Numbered from the stretch's first letter, positions 56,401 to 63,766 are shown. The stretch is DNA of 64,000 bases from Dendrolimus kikuchii (GCA_019925095.2 CM034392.1:11737887-11801886); one strand, 5' to 3'. The notes: generated by a model not told the origin, from the sequence alone. Made by a program: numbers and translations.

Positions 56401-58498
56401 CTACCTTTATCACTAGACCGCAGCATCATATCTGGATATTTACCAAGAAGCCAGTATGGAAGACCGCCCTAAAACAAATGTACGCTTAGTCGAAAATATC
56501 CATCAAAAAATATCTTTAACTATACGATTTTAAATATTGATGTTTAGAACTTCAATATTAATGAAGATCAGTAATCATTTGTATATCTAGCTATAGATAT
56601 ATTTAATAATGTATAAAGTACCCTGACTGCTATATTTGGTGATAATCTCTACCTGCACAATAGCTGTCTAACCATGCCTTTTCAAAACTGTTCCAAAATA
56701 AGAATGAAAAGCATTGTCTGTATTTCAGTTACAAATTAAGAAATCGTAAATAGGAAGGATCCAGACAACTAATCCTGAATATGGTTACGCTTTCCATACA
56801 ACTCTCTGCCTCTCACACAAGCGACTATATCCTCAGTATTCTCCAAGTACTGGCATAATAAAATGATAGTATTACTAGACTAGATAATATTACTGAAACC
56901 ACCTACTTGTTTATTGAATTATAATAAACAAACCATATCTCTCTCTGCACCAATATAAGGGCCGGGTCTGATGAGCACATACAGGTCCTCTTGGGCAGCA
57001 GTTTTAATGAATTTTACAACGTTACGGTCACCGTTAAATATATACTGTCTCTCCTCTGGTTCGTGATAAGACCACTCTATAAAACTAATTAATATTAACA
57101 ACATTAATATTGTGTTCATCGAGCCTATTCGAGACTTACAACAGAGAACAATTATAAAGACCACCATTAATGACTATAGGTATTGTGTAATACCTACTTA
57201 AATTAAAGTTTATATAAAATTAAATTTTGAAATAAGACTTAAATTTTATTTGTATATAGAGTAAAGCAAAGTATTTTTTATATTGAACTGGTCGTAACTT
57301 TATTCAGGTTTACAGCGTGATATATTTGAGTGGAAAAATTATAATTGGAACTCCTTATTATTAATGGGAAAGTTCTTACGTTGAGACAGAATTAAGGCCG
57401 GCAGCTTTCATCTTCCGAAGTCGGTCCCGCCAGTACGCAGAAGGCACTCGAAAATAATGTAGAGATCCAGAAATAATAAATTGGGGTTGACCATCTAACT
57501 CGAAATATTCATCCATCGTGCGGATTTTGTGACCTATAGTCTGACAATAACAATGATGTGACTATACAAAATGGAACATAATAGTATGGAAGAGAAAACT
57601 AAAGTATTTAAATAACCTAATAAGAAACATATCTCATAACACTTTGCAATTACAGTTGGCGCCACCAGTCCATTCTTGTTTTTATAAAAAATCTCAATTA
57701 AAACTTTTAATCAGTCTAATTATTTAAGGCACTAGGACATGCCCACGACTCCGTCCATGCTTGGCTTGAAATTCCCGGGACAACAATTATCGCAGCTATC
57801 GTTTTATTGAAAACTATGTCGGAATAAGCCAATTTTTATGCATTCGAGCAACTTCAAACCGCTCCCGGATAATTTCAGCGGGATTCCCGGAATAAAAAAT
57901 ATTAGACATTTTATTACACAAAACTTACTATCGATCAATGAAAAACACTGGAGTTTTAGTCTATGAATTTGCTGTCCATCAGCGAAAACCGAATAAAATC
58001 GACCAAGTACGTTTTACGTGAATCCCGAAAAAATAGACAAGATATCTAAAAAAATCATCGTGTTCTCCATCGTTTGTAGTTTCCAGTTGTTTGTATTCCA
58101 GTTGTGTTTTTTTTTAAATAGCTTCAATGTACAGACACGGCATTTTTTAGAATTTTATAATATTGTAGATAGATATAATTTAAATCACTAAATTCAAAGT
58201 CCTAATTAGCTTCTTTCCAATTTCTTCCATTTCATACAGACATGACGATTATATAAGAGTTCCGTGTTTATCAAACTAGTTACGAAACCCTCAAGAGGTA
58301 AATGTACCCTACAATGCTTATAATACTTACCGATTCCGGTACTTTAATAGACTGGAAACTTCTGCTTTTATTCAAACTTTGTTTTTTAGATTTTACAGCT
58401 TCAGCAAAATGAATGAAGACGACTAATACCATCAACATTACATAGAAATTTTGAGGTTTAGTCATAGCGATAACATAAGTTTTTATAAGTTTAGTCAC
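41247..58498 (-). CDS. GH35 beta-galactosidase-like protein, 12 exons, 664 aa, acid/base Glu replaced by Lys
   Basis: Twelve exons join with consistent phases and GT-AG borders into one uninterrupted 664-residue frame. After a signal peptide (hydrophobic core [14 protein letters not shown]) come the GH35 TIM-barrel marks: [10 protein letters not shown] (80-89), WSYHEP (114-119), [11 protein letters not shown] (149-159), [14 protein letters not shown] (206-219), NSE with the nucleophile E294, and [12 protein letters not shown] (334-345). The beta domains of the GLB1 type end at [19 protein letters not shown]35 enzymes release terminal beta-galactose, with the second Glu of ENE as acid/base; here it is Lys217. 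The length and frame argue for a maintained protein, perhaps a pseudoenzyme or lectin-like form. NGS/NYT sites suggest glycosylation. Introns run from 81 bp to about 3.9 kb and are full of transposons. Confidence 0.88.
43110..43319 (-). CDS. GH35 gene, exon 11
   Basis: Acceptor TTATTTTAG and donor AAG/GTGATT, 70 codons: [20 protein letters not shown] to [13 protein letters not shown]. It corresponds to the GPW...W.K block of the second beta domain. Confidence 0.88.
43342..43492. mobile_element. MITE-like element H, copy 2 (in GH35 intron)
   Basis: An inverted relative of 34,101-34,276, starting GCTGATATTAGACGGTTCAT and ending GTCTAATTTCATTTCAGC. It begins 22 bp beyond exon 11's 5' edge, so it forms the 3' part of that intron just upstream of the acceptor. 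Confidence 0.55.
43783..43917 (-). CDS. GH35 gene, exon 10
   Basis: Acceptor TTGTTAG and donor AAG/GTACGC, 45 codons. [20 protein letters not shown] then [16 protein letters not shown] is the conserved jelly-roll core of insect GH35 proteins. Confidence 0.9.
43989..44430 (-). mobile_element. Solo LTR in a GH35 intron
   Basis: A 442-bp unit starts TGTTACGAG and ends GTTGTAACA (6-bp inverted ends, TG...CA), with the 4-bp duplication ATAT on both sides (43,985-43,988 and 44,431-44,434). On the minus strand it has a TATAAAA box in GCACTATAAAACGATGG and an AATAAA, so it faces the same way as the host gene. There are no internal gag/pol sequences next to it; it is a recombination product of an LTR retrotransposon, probably Ty3/gypsy-like judging by the 4-bp duplication. 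Confidence 0.75.
44895..45366 (+). mobile_element. Helitron-like composite in a GH35 intron
   Basis: The left part shares TTATACCATTTATAACTCAA and GTTTTTGGAATTTTCAT blocks with 10,668-10,760 (inverted). The right part follows the 11,613 family (GTGGATCCCGGGATGGTTGA, GGTGGCGCCGCTG) and ends TGCCGGATACAACTAG before T. It stops 31 bp short of exon 9. Confidence 0.5.
45397..45669 (-). CDS. GH35 gene, exon 9
   Basis: Acceptor TTTGCAG and donor GGT/GTAAGT, 91 codons in phase 0. It codes the linker and first beta domain: [29 protein letters not shown] and [19 protein letters not shown]. The block [14 protein letters not shown] before it is more diverged than usual. Confidence 0.88.
45800..46195 (-). 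pseudogene. R1-clade reverse transcriptase fragment, copy 3 (in GH35 intron)
   Basis: The minus strand encodes [20 protein letters not shown] then [20 protein letters not shown], clearly the fingers region of the same R1-clade family as 38,613. It has lost the palm and 3' end on one side and is frameshifted at FRFR. It is surrounded by other repeats. Confidence 0.8.
46340..46408 (-). repeat. Helitron-like 5' terminus
   Basis: Ends in CTTTATAATATTAGTATAGA, the inverted form of the TCTATACTAATATTATAAAG start. Only the first part of the element is present. Confidence 0.45.
46409..46743. other. GH35 intron DNA, GC-richer unclassified patch
   Basis: At 46,500-46,700 the base composition rises (CGACCCGCCCACCTCTCCAC). 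No domain, LTR boundary or shared repeat was recognised; it may be part of an unlisted transposon. Confidence 0.25.
46744..48026 (-). mobile_element. DD37D mariner transposon, near-complete
   Basis: TA duplications at 46,744-46,745 and 48,025-48,026 flank a 1,279-bp element. Its ends match as inverted repeats of about 25 bp (GTCTTGCCATAAATATTGTA and GTCTAGCCATAAATATTGTT). It encodes a transposase on the minus strand. The left end reappears at 63,767, so the family has at least two copies here. It lies in the intron between GH35 exons 8 and 9, in the gene's orientation. Confidence 0.9.
46920..47939 (-). pseudogene. Mariner (maT-like, DD37D) transposase, broken
   Basis: In order: an HTH region ([19 protein letters not shown], then [19 protein letters not shown]) and the DDE domain with [18 protein letters not shown] and [18 protein letters not shown] count 37 residues between the second and third catalytic aspartates, which places it in the DD37D branch of the IS630-Tc1-mariner group. 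All three aspartates are kept. The frame is broken near 47,815, again around 47,510, and at an 11-base A run near 47,463, so no intact protein is made. Confidence 0.88.
48030..48080 (-). mobile_element. RTE-like LINE tail next to the mariner
   Basis: Just the last 51 bp of the RTE-like family (CATACATACATACATAACTT then CACGCCAGTTCCC). AGACTAAGT flanks it at 48,021-48,029 and 48,081-48,089, so the target site included the mariner's terminal bases. It inserted after the mariner. Confidence 0.75.
48640..48923 (+). repeat. Family A retroposon tail, copy 6 (in GH35 intron)
   Basis: In the plus orientation, from CCTGCAGCAAGGCGGC and GTAAGAGGCGACAAAACAAC to the A-rich end CTCCAGCAATAAAAATAAAA. Confidence 0.7.
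49440..49558 (-). CDS. GH35 gene, exon 8
   Basis: Acceptor TTTATAG and donor AAG/GTATAC. It codes the end of the barrel: [20 protein letters not shown], matching the family's TSYDYDAPLxEAGDPT pattern. FNGS is a possible N-glycosylation site. Confidence 0.88.
49960..50490 (-). repeat. GC-rich unclassified element (in GH35 intron)
   Basis: A GC-rich block in AT-rich intron DNA, starting at a T run (49,961-49,968) that may be the A tail of a minus-strand retroposon. It contains ATGGGGACCGCGGTTAGGGC and CACCGCCGGTGGCTTTGG. No reverse transcriptase motif was recognised. Possibly the 5' UTR or ORF1 part of a non-LTR element. Confidence 0.35.
50813..51028 (-). CDS. GH35 gene, exon 7 (nucleophile)
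   Basis: Acceptor TTTTTTAG and donor CAG/GTACTT, phase 1. It carries [15 protein letters not shown] with nucleophile E294 and [17 protein letters not shown], both well conserved. The spacing from position 217 to 294 (77 residues) fits GLB1-type enzymes. Confidence 0.9.
51293..51395 (+). repeat. LINE 3' end (CR1/Jockey-like), in GH35 intron
   Basis: TTGCTGAAGAGTTTCTTACA then CCGCTTCTTCTCTGGTCGG and TTCCCATGGAGTAAATAATA is the diverged form of a LINE tail common in Lepidoptera. Class inferred from memory of that tail, not from coding sequence. Confidence 0.4.
51462..51565 (+). repeat. GATCACGGCTACTG repeat with hairpin end
   Basis: Second copy of the block at 2747-2843. Its last part folds: AAAACGTAGTTTTA and its complement separated by TTA (about 51,549-51,579). 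Confidence 0.55.
52604..52781 (-). CDS. GH35 gene, exon 6 (altered acid/base motif)
   Basis: Acceptor TTATTAG and donor GACC/GTAAGT. It starts [14 protein letters not shown]. In the family signature (GGP-hydrophobic pair-x2-Q-x-E-N-E-[FY]) the last Glu is the proton donor; here its codon (52,770-52,772) is AAA for Lys, a single G-to-A change from GAA. The rest ([13 protein letters not shown]...ST) is normal for the family. Confidence 0.88.
53230..53580 (-). repeat. Dispersed repeat I, copy 2 (in GH35 intron)
   Basis: The section 53,445-53,572 is the inverted relative of 32,085-32,205. The part before it (CTTAAGCCTAAGTATATAGC and on) is probably the rest of the same element. Non-coding. Confidence 0.5.
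53590..54315. mobile_element. hAT-type MITE with 8-bp target duplication (in GH35 intron)
   Basis: Terminal inverted repeats AGGGATGGGCCGAA and TTCGGCCCATCCCT bound a 726-bp non-coding element. AAAATTAG lies on both sides (53,582-53,589 and 54,316-54,323); an 8-bp duplication is the hAT hallmark. Multiple subterminal TTCGG/CCGAA motifs occur at both ends, as in transposase-binding arrays. There is no transposase, so it is non-autonomous. Confidence 0.85.
54495..55090 (-). repeat. GC-rich poly(A)-ended element (in GH35 intron)
   Basis: A T run at 54,496-54,509 followed by ATTGGACTTGACTTTATGTT reads on the minus strand as an AATAAAAA tail. The body up to about 55,090 is GC-rich, with several CGGCGG/GCCGCC patches. 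This looks like a 5'-truncated retroposon on the minus strand. A 105-codon and a 93-codon frame on opposite strands show no known domain. Class not determined. Confidence 0.4.
55498..55817 (+). repeat. Family A retroposon tail, copy 7 (in GH35 intron)
   Basis: A nearly complete plus-orientation copy, from CCGTGAAGGAACGGAG through GTAAGAGGCGACAAAACAAC to the tail CTGTAATAAAAAAATAAATT. Confidence 0.75.
55951..56108 (+). mobile_element. RTE-like LINE tail (in GH35 intron)
   Basis: It begins GTGATTTCAGGAGCCTTAAG and ends GGCGTGAAGTT plus (ATGT)n. The 10-bp TGTCTGTTAT is on both sides (55,941-55,950 and 56,109-56,118). It sits 120 bp from GH35 exon 5, within the intron before exon 6. Confidence 0.8.
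56229..56323 (-). CDS. GH35 gene, exon 5
   Basis: Acceptor TTATTCCAG and donor CAG/GTAAAT. It codes residues 182-213, [20 protein letters not shown] then [11 protein letters not shown], the first half of the GH35 active-site signature. The signature is split exactly between Q213 and V214. Confidence 0.88.
56405..56468 (-). CDS. GH35 gene, exon 4 (64 bp)
   Basis: A very short exon after GTTTTAG, coding [20 protein letters not shown] and one more residue, ending AAAG/GTAGAA. It is separated from exon 5 by an intron of only 81 bp whose in-frame stop shows it must be spliced out. Confidence 0.85.
56934..57084 (-). CDS. GH35 gene, exon 3
   Basis: Acceptor AATTAG and donor ATG/GTTTGT. The nearer TTTATAG acceptor would break the frame. 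It codes [14 protein letters not shown] and [13 protein letters not shown]157 corresponds to a substrate-contacting Glu in GLB1-type enzymes. The usual Cys of RPGPYICAE is Gly155. Confidence 0.9.
57380..57540 (-). CDS. GH35 gene, exon 2
   Basis: Acceptor TTGTCAG and donor AAC/GTAAGA, phase 0 in and 2 out. It codes residues 57-110, including the first barrel strand with [18 protein letters not shown], the conserved GH35 entry (SGxxHYxR.P...W.DRL). Confidence 0.88.
57731..58173 (-). repeat. Helitron-like repeat (CGACTTCGTCC family) in GH35 intron 1
   Basis: It starts CTAGGACATGCCCACGACTC on the plus strand and ends after AGCTTCAATGTACAGACA and TTAGAATTTTATAATATTGT, as in 26,941-27,463. Between them the copies share the GGGATTCCCGG core. 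Non-coding. Confidence 0.6.
58331..58498 (-). CDS. GH35 gene, exon 1 (signal peptide)
   Basis: It codes residues 1-56 and ends at TCG/GTAAGT in phase 0. Two in-frame ATGs are possible (58,498 and 58,465). The second gives a more standard signal peptide ([20 protein letters not shown]), the first adds eleven residues; I cannot decide between them. Cleavage is likely after FAEA. A basic, serine-rich stretch ([13 protein letters not shown]) follows. Confidence 0.8.
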
Positions 58499-58658
58499 TA
58501 TATTTGAATTTTCTTATAGGTATACACTTTTTGTATTCTGCTTGAAATAATGTATGTAAATGACTGTATGCGACAATTTGATTGAAGGTTGACAAGACAA
58601 TGATGTTTATTTCCAATTTCCCTAGGAAAGTTGTTTGTAAATTATACATTGCAGCAAC

Positions 58659-58774
58659 AAAGCAAATGCTATGAATGCAATTTCGTAATTTCTGGGTACT
58701 TGTGCATAGAACGATACGTTGTTCTTTGCATAAGTACCCAGAAATTACGAAATTGGATTCATAGCATTTGCTTT
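58659..58774. repeat. Long hairpin between GH35 and the methyltransferase gene
   Basis: Arms of about 54 nt (left begins AAAGCAAATGCTATGAATGC) pair with only three mismatches around GATACGTT. It lies about 160 bp upstream of the GH35 ATG and about 265 bp beyond the methyltransferase stop codon, so it could be in the 3' UTR of the latter. Possible natures: a miniature fold-back transposon, a pre-miRNA-like stem or a recent inverted duplication. The high pairing is visible directly; function is unknown. Confidence 0.9.
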
Positions 58775-59039
58775 AGAAACGAAGATAAAGCTGTAATTCA
58801 ATATGTAGGTTACAAATTTATTTTTAAGTGTTTTATACCTGTAACCAAACATATAACACTCAGTCGTTACCACTTAGCAATAGATAACGGTATTTTATAC
58901 CAATCTAGTTACAGCATAGTCAATTTAAAGACACCATTAAGTTTGTCGCGAATATAATTATGTATTAAATAAAAAGCATTCCTAATTCATCTAATAATAT
59001 TTACTGCTTAGATCTATTCTACAATAACAACATAACAAT

Positions 59040-59208
59040 TCAAGGCAATACACCCATTTTTCTTTCCAAACTAGCCTTAGCCCACGCCTGTATAAGTTGT
59101 TTCTTTATTTCAAACGCAATCACTGCTGTGGCCATTCCCGTGTTGAGACTTTCCACTCCATTATCGAGGGGAATTTTTAGACGCAAACCATTTCTGCTTG
59201 CTGCAAAT
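59040..59208 (-). CDS. SpoU-type RNA 2'-O-methyltransferase, terminal exon (MRM3/TrmH-like)
   Basis: Acceptor TTATTTTCAG, then FAASRNGLRLKIPLDNGVES, LNTGMATAVIAFEIKKQLIQ and AWAKASLERKMGVLP, stop. This is motif 3 of the SPOUT fold (R..IP.....SLN...A..I..FE), whose knotted C-terminus binds S-adenosylmethionine. The nearest match I know is the mitochondrial 16S rRNA methyltransferase MRM3 (RNMTL1) and its relatives; the exact member is not certain. The exon begins in phase 2. It is about 540 bp upstream of GH35 on the same strand. A TTTATT at about 58,816 could be its polyadenylation signal on the minus strand. Confidence 0.75.
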
Positions 59209-59344
59209 CTGAAAATAAAATAATTACATTCATTTATGACATTTATTTAAGAACTGCATACTGTGAAATAAAACTAAGTGATTGCGAGTCGCGTCGCTTA
59301 TTGGAATAGAAAACTAACACCCGAAGTAATCTATCTTCTATACA

Positions 59345-59815
59345 TATAATAAAACTGTAGAGGTCGAATTTCTGTACAGTAAAAAAAAGCTAAAAACCGA
59401 GTCAGGGGGATGTAAGAAGTGAAATAGAGCAACTAATTAAGATTTTTTGCAAGTTTTTTGTTTCTCTGTCTGTTTGTACGGGATAATCTACGAAACGACT
59501 GGAAATTTGTATGGTGGTAGCTTATATCCCTGGTCAACATATAGGATACTTTTGATCCCGAAAAATTAAAGAGTTCCTGTGGGATAGTTAAAAAACTTTA
59601 ATTACTTAAACAGCTTATTATACAACTTATGCACCTAATTAAGTATTGATATTGCCGGTATCATCATACAATAAAACAATTTATACATTAAAAAACAGTT
59701 AGGCTATATGTCATCACTCTAAAACCAATAGGAGCGGAGCACCAGTGAAGAATGTTTTAAAATCGGGAAGGTTTTTTTAACTATTCCACGCGGACGAAGT
59801 CGCGGGCAGAAGCTA
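59345..59815 (+). repeat. Helitron-like repeat (CGACTTCGTCC family)
   Basis: Starts near AATAAAACTGTAGAGGTCGA and ends CCACGCGGACGAAGTCGCGG then GCAGAAGCTATAG. It lies in the intron between the two methyltransferase exons. Non-coding. Confidence 0.6.
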
Positions 59816-59886
59816 TAGAGAATAAAACCACCGACATAAGGTATAATCCCCGGCACGATATTGAGCAGTCACTATTTTCATTTCGA

Positions 59887-59932
59887 ATCATCATTTATTG
59901 CATAAAACATGTTTTTTGCAACAAATGATGAT
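59887..59932. repeat. Imperfect inverted repeat
   Basis: ATCATCATTTATTGCATAAA and its complement with two changes form a stem of about 22 bp with almost no loop. Confidence 0.75.
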
Positions 59933-59948
59933 TTGATAAAAAAAAAAA

Positions 59949-60275
59949 CTTGGTAGGCGGGCTAGTAACTGCTGGTTTTTACGGTTTTGTAGTTTTCAAT
60001 AGTTTAACAATATATTTTAAATGATTACACAAAAATGATGTTTTTGCCTCTAGGGAGTTTTCCTACGAACTGTGAAATTTCGATTCCTAGTGTTCCACAG
60101 ACCGATAACGAATTGTGCCGGGAACTAACTATATTAGAGATTAGAGAGCTCAGACCCAAATTTATGTCGAAATAATATATACTGAAAAAACTTGGTAGGC
60201 GGGCTAGTAACTGCTGGTTTTTACGGTTTTGTAAGGAAATTTTGGTTTTCAATAGTTTAACAATATATTTCAAAT
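59949..60275. repeat. Pair of ~80-bp direct repeats around an unexplained segment
   Basis: ACTTGGTAGGCGGGCTAGTA then ACTGCTGGTTTTTACGGTTT and TTTTCAATAGTTTAACAATA occur at 59,949-60,022 and 60,188-60,275, nearly identical; the second has an extra AGGAAATTTTG. The 165 bp between them is open on the minus strand (CGTLGIEISQFVGKLPRGKN) without a known family. This looks like a recent duplication or an insertion event. Confidence 0.75.
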
Positions 60276-60389
60276 GATTTCTACTTTTTTTTATCCCGTC
60301 ATCACTGGCAAGATAAAGGTAGTACAGTTTAACATACTCGTATATGTACTAAGACATAATTATAAGTAGTGACAAACTCATACAAACTT

Positions 60390-60562
60390 TTTAACGTGAA
60401 TCCTGAATAAACAGACAAGAAATCTAAAAAAACATTGCATTATATTATATCGTTTCATTCATAGTTTATATAATTTTTTCCAGTTTTTTTTTAAACAGCT
60501 TCAATGTACAAACAGGGCATGTTTCCAATGTTATAATATTATAGATAGCTATCGCTATGTAA
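60390..60562 (-). repeat. Helitron-like repeat, partial
   Basis: AATAAACAGACAAGAAATCT and AGCTTCAATGTACAAACAGG match the distal half of the 57,731 family. It ends 11 bp before the donor of the methyltransferase exon. Confidence 0.5.
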
Positions 60563-60573
60563 ATACAACTCAC

Positions 60574-60648
60574 CTATAGCTATTTTCACTTTCTAAACAT
60601 GGCCGGATCTTCAAATAGGAGTGTTAATTTTGTAAAGGCTGATACGCT
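60574..60648 (-). CDS. Probable penultimate exon of the SpoU-type methyltransferase, possibly damaged
   Basis: It ends at a strong donor (CTATAG/GTGAGT), and its last codons, SENSY plus two bases of Arg, run in phase straight into FAASRNGL of the last exon. That is the expected end of motif 2 (G.E.HGLSE.SYR). Just before it, the sequence RFSVSAFTKLTLLF reads in another frame. GGCCATG-TTTA-GAA-AGT looks like the GHGLS codons with a one-base loss and a three-base gain. Either the exon starts later (an AG at about 60,608) or this gene copy is frameshifted. Upstream exons were not found in the window. Confidence 0.4.
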
Positions 60649-60659
60649 AAACCTACCTA

Positions 60660-61164
60660 ACATGTAATGTTATTAGAGTACACAGCTATACTCGTAGTAC
60701 ATATTGGAGAAATAAGAGGAGCTAAAATCCTGATGTAAGTAGTTTTGTGAAGGTTTCTAAATTCAACATGTTCGTCCATAGATCTTCCTTCCTTCTTTCC
60801 TTTTATAACCTGTGTAGTATATTACTATTCCTGTCTGTAAATTTCATCCATATAAGAAATCAGTAATGTTAATTATTAGTTAATATATGATTGATGTAAG
60901 TACTCAACTTTGTGTTGAAGTCAAAATTCATCTAAAATGTGCACCTATTTATAGAAAAATAGCTACATGTCTCACTCATTCATTAGAAACTGATTAAAAT
61001 AATATTAATTACTTATTTGATAATTTGGTACAATCAATAAATCAGCAACCTATATTACTTTCTTAATAATCTATAATACAAGTAAAGTATCTCATATAAA
61101 TACATACAAATAAAGGAACAGACATTGCACCACTTGGCGTTTAGATAGTGTGTTTGATTGCTAA
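60660..61164. other. No exon recognised
   Basis: Searched for the missing methyltransferase exons (glycine-rich motif 1) without success; AT-rich. Confidence 0.35.
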
Positions 61165-61330
61165 TGTATGTTATGGATCTGATCTTATACAACAAATTAC
61201 CGGAAAATATGAAACTCTCCAGTAGTTTTAAATATATTCACTTGCCGGCTTAAAAGTGATTAATCAAGCACATCTATGGCTTGAAGGATTTCATGGAATA
61301 TGAAGATTTGTGACAAATACCTTAATGATT
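61165..61330 (+). pseudogene. LINE reverse transcriptase tail (CR1/Jockey-like)
   Basis: The plus strand reads LILYNKLPENMKLSSSFKYI, then a stop and KVINQAHLWLEGFHGI. The xYNKLPxxx....FK pattern is the C-terminal tail of many LINE proteins. Diverged and interrupted. Confidence 0.35.
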
Positions 61331-62084
61331 GTAAATCTCTTAATAATATGATTTTGATGTGTAACATAGTTACTAATATGAAAATTTATGAGTTAAATAA
61401 GGACTATGCAAGTAATTAAATAGACACTTTATATCTTTTTTTTTCAGGTTCAGAAAAAATTAGCAACAACTTTTCTGCATAAGCAAGGGTTATGCTTGAT
61501 CATAGAATTTTATGACTTATCCACTGCAGTTTACATGAAAACTTTATGTATAGAAAAAACCAAATGCTAACCTGCAGAAAAAAGAAAAAGATAAAACTGA
61601 ACATTTCTGAAAAGATTATATAATATGTCCTAAATTATTATTAATAAGTGTTTAATTAAATAAACAAGTTTAACTGCTAAAAGTTATTTATTATTTCATC
61701 TTGCAAAATAATAAGTCAAAAGATATATTTTATTAATCAATTCATATAAATATATGGCACATACAAATTTATAACTCACAATAGTTTGCTTTCAGTATAG
61801 AAACCATCTTATTCTTATAACTCGTAATGTGAACTCTTAAGACATCATGCAAAGTAAAGCTAAAATATTTTTGGAGGAATGTTAAATATTCATTTATTGT
61901 TTACATGAATTATAACTAATAACATCTAGATATATGTATATATAAAAATAAGTTATTTAAAATAGCCATCCTTGTTTTCAACTAATTAAGCTTTAAAGAT
62001 ATAGGCCATTCTTCTATGGTGGTACTAATCTTTTCAATCAGTTTCCATTTATTGATTTGGGTTCGCTTGAGATAAATTCAGATT
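61331..62084. other. No gene seen
   Basis: Very AT-rich DNA with nothing recognised. Confidence 0.4.
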
Positions 62085-62645
62085 CTGGTGAACTTTTTTT
62101 ATGCCATTAGCTCCAATGCAGTTCATAAAGAATACTCCAAAGAATTCAAGTCAGAACTCGACGAAGGCCAACCTATGCTCTGAACAAAGTCTGACAAATT
62201 GGCTTGCAACCAATGTTGGATTGAATTAGCTTCATGGGAGGGTACAGAGCCCTGTTGGAAAACCACTGCTATCCAGCGAATAAAGTATCACTTAATGCTT
62301 AAATCATTACTTCCAATATGTGATTTTGGACGTCCTTCTAACTTCTAGCGTAAGGTGTATTGTTTTGCCAGTTAAATTTTCTTCCACCGTGCTGATCTTC
62401 TCATCAGTAAACAGGTTATTTTTTGTATCGTATCTCTTGAAAAGATTTCGACATCGTTCCAATCGCCATTTACGAAGACGCTCGTTTATATAATGCACTT
62501 TTCTTTGACTTTTAGTTAGAGACCATATGTAAGTATTCTCTTTACAGATATTTAAGAAATATTGGTCTGAAGAGATAATATATACATAATTTAATTCTGG
62601 AGCACGTCGAATAAAATGTTTGTTTATGTTGATGTTGTATGACAT
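62085..62645 (-). pseudogene. Mariner transposase relic with lost catalytic residues
   Basis: On the minus strand: LFTDEKISTVEENLTGKTIH (first aspartate kept), then after frame breaks FQQGSVPSHEANSIQHWLQ (second aspartate is glycine) and GWPSSSSDLNSLEYSL (third residue is glutamate) followed by a stop. The spacing between the second and third positions is again 37, so it is an old member of the DD37D branch, clearly different from the copy at 46,744. An arginine-rich linker (RLRKWRLERCRNLFKR) precedes it. Confidence 0.7.
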
Positions 62646-63080
62646 AACAATGACATAAAAAGGAAAATGTCGGTCCTTTTGTATTTTGAAACTGAATGGC
62701 TACGGTATTGATATGCATTTCACCAGACGTAAATGACGTCATAGGATTTAGTAAGGTCAAATAAAGGTCAAACGAATTTCTTTTAAAATACAAGGGGATT
62801 GTACGTTTTTTGGAATTTTAACTAGACAGAAATGATTAGGAACACTATTCCTCGAAATGGTTTTTCAAAAAGCTAAATTGAAAAAAAGTGAACAATCCCC
62901 ATTGCATGTTTTTTACTAGTTACTGTTCAAATAGAATCTGAAGGGGTCTGAGTTGTTTTCCAAATTTGTTTATCACCTTATCAATAAATTCACTCAACTC
63001 TTTTCCTGTGAACACTGAGCATGCACAGGCCGTTCAGCCTTGCGTCTCCTGTCCCTTTGAATTTGACATTACATTTAGCT
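62646..63080. other. No gene seen
   Basis: AT-rich DNA; may include decayed ends of the mariner relic. Confidence 0.35.
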
Positions 63081-63680
63081 ACATAATCTGTAAATGGTGC
63101 GAGTTTGTACAATGTGTTCAAAAATGTGAAAAAAATCAGGGGGAATTTGTAACACGAGATTCCGAAAATGCAATTTTTTGAATTTTTGTCTGTCTGTCTG
63201 CCTGTTAAAGGATCATGTGTAAACTACTTAATAGATTTAAATGAAATTCAAAATGGAGCTAACTTATATCACGGAGTATAACTTAGGATACTTTTTACCC
63301 CAATAAATGACGTAGTTTCTGTGGTATGGACGAAAATAGCGGAAAAGATGGCGCTGCCATCGCATCTTTTTTTGAAACTAATGAACAATTACAAATGACA
63401 CTTATACAAAGGTGACTTATAACTCGAGTAAACATTTAGGATACATTTTATCCCGATAAAGGATGTCATTGCCTCAAAATAAACGGATAAGTAAAAGATG
63501 GCACTGCAATTGTGATGTAGACAACTATCACTGTAATTTAATAACAAATATGTTGTCAGGTTGCCCACATATCATTCATTGTGTATTAGATACTTTAAAT
63601 CAGGTTGGCTGTGACTTTTTTTTATGTTATGTTGTGCAGTTGTCTACACTATATTAACTTTCTTTGTAATTGTAGTGAAT
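63081..63680 (+). repeat. Family E Helitron-like repeat, longest uninterrupted copy
   Basis: It includes TCTGTAAATGGTGCGAGTTT, two diverged internal repeats of the TTAGGATAC.TTTTACCCC.ATAAA type, and ends AATCAGGTTGGCTGTGAC...TTGTAATTGTAGTGAAT. It serves as the intact reference for the interrupted copy at 29,505-31,860. Confidence 0.6.
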
Positions 63681-63766
63681 TGAAAAAGAAACTATATAAA
63701 AGATATATAGAAAAAGATAGTATTATATAGTTTATATATATTTAATACACCGAAGGTTTATATAAC

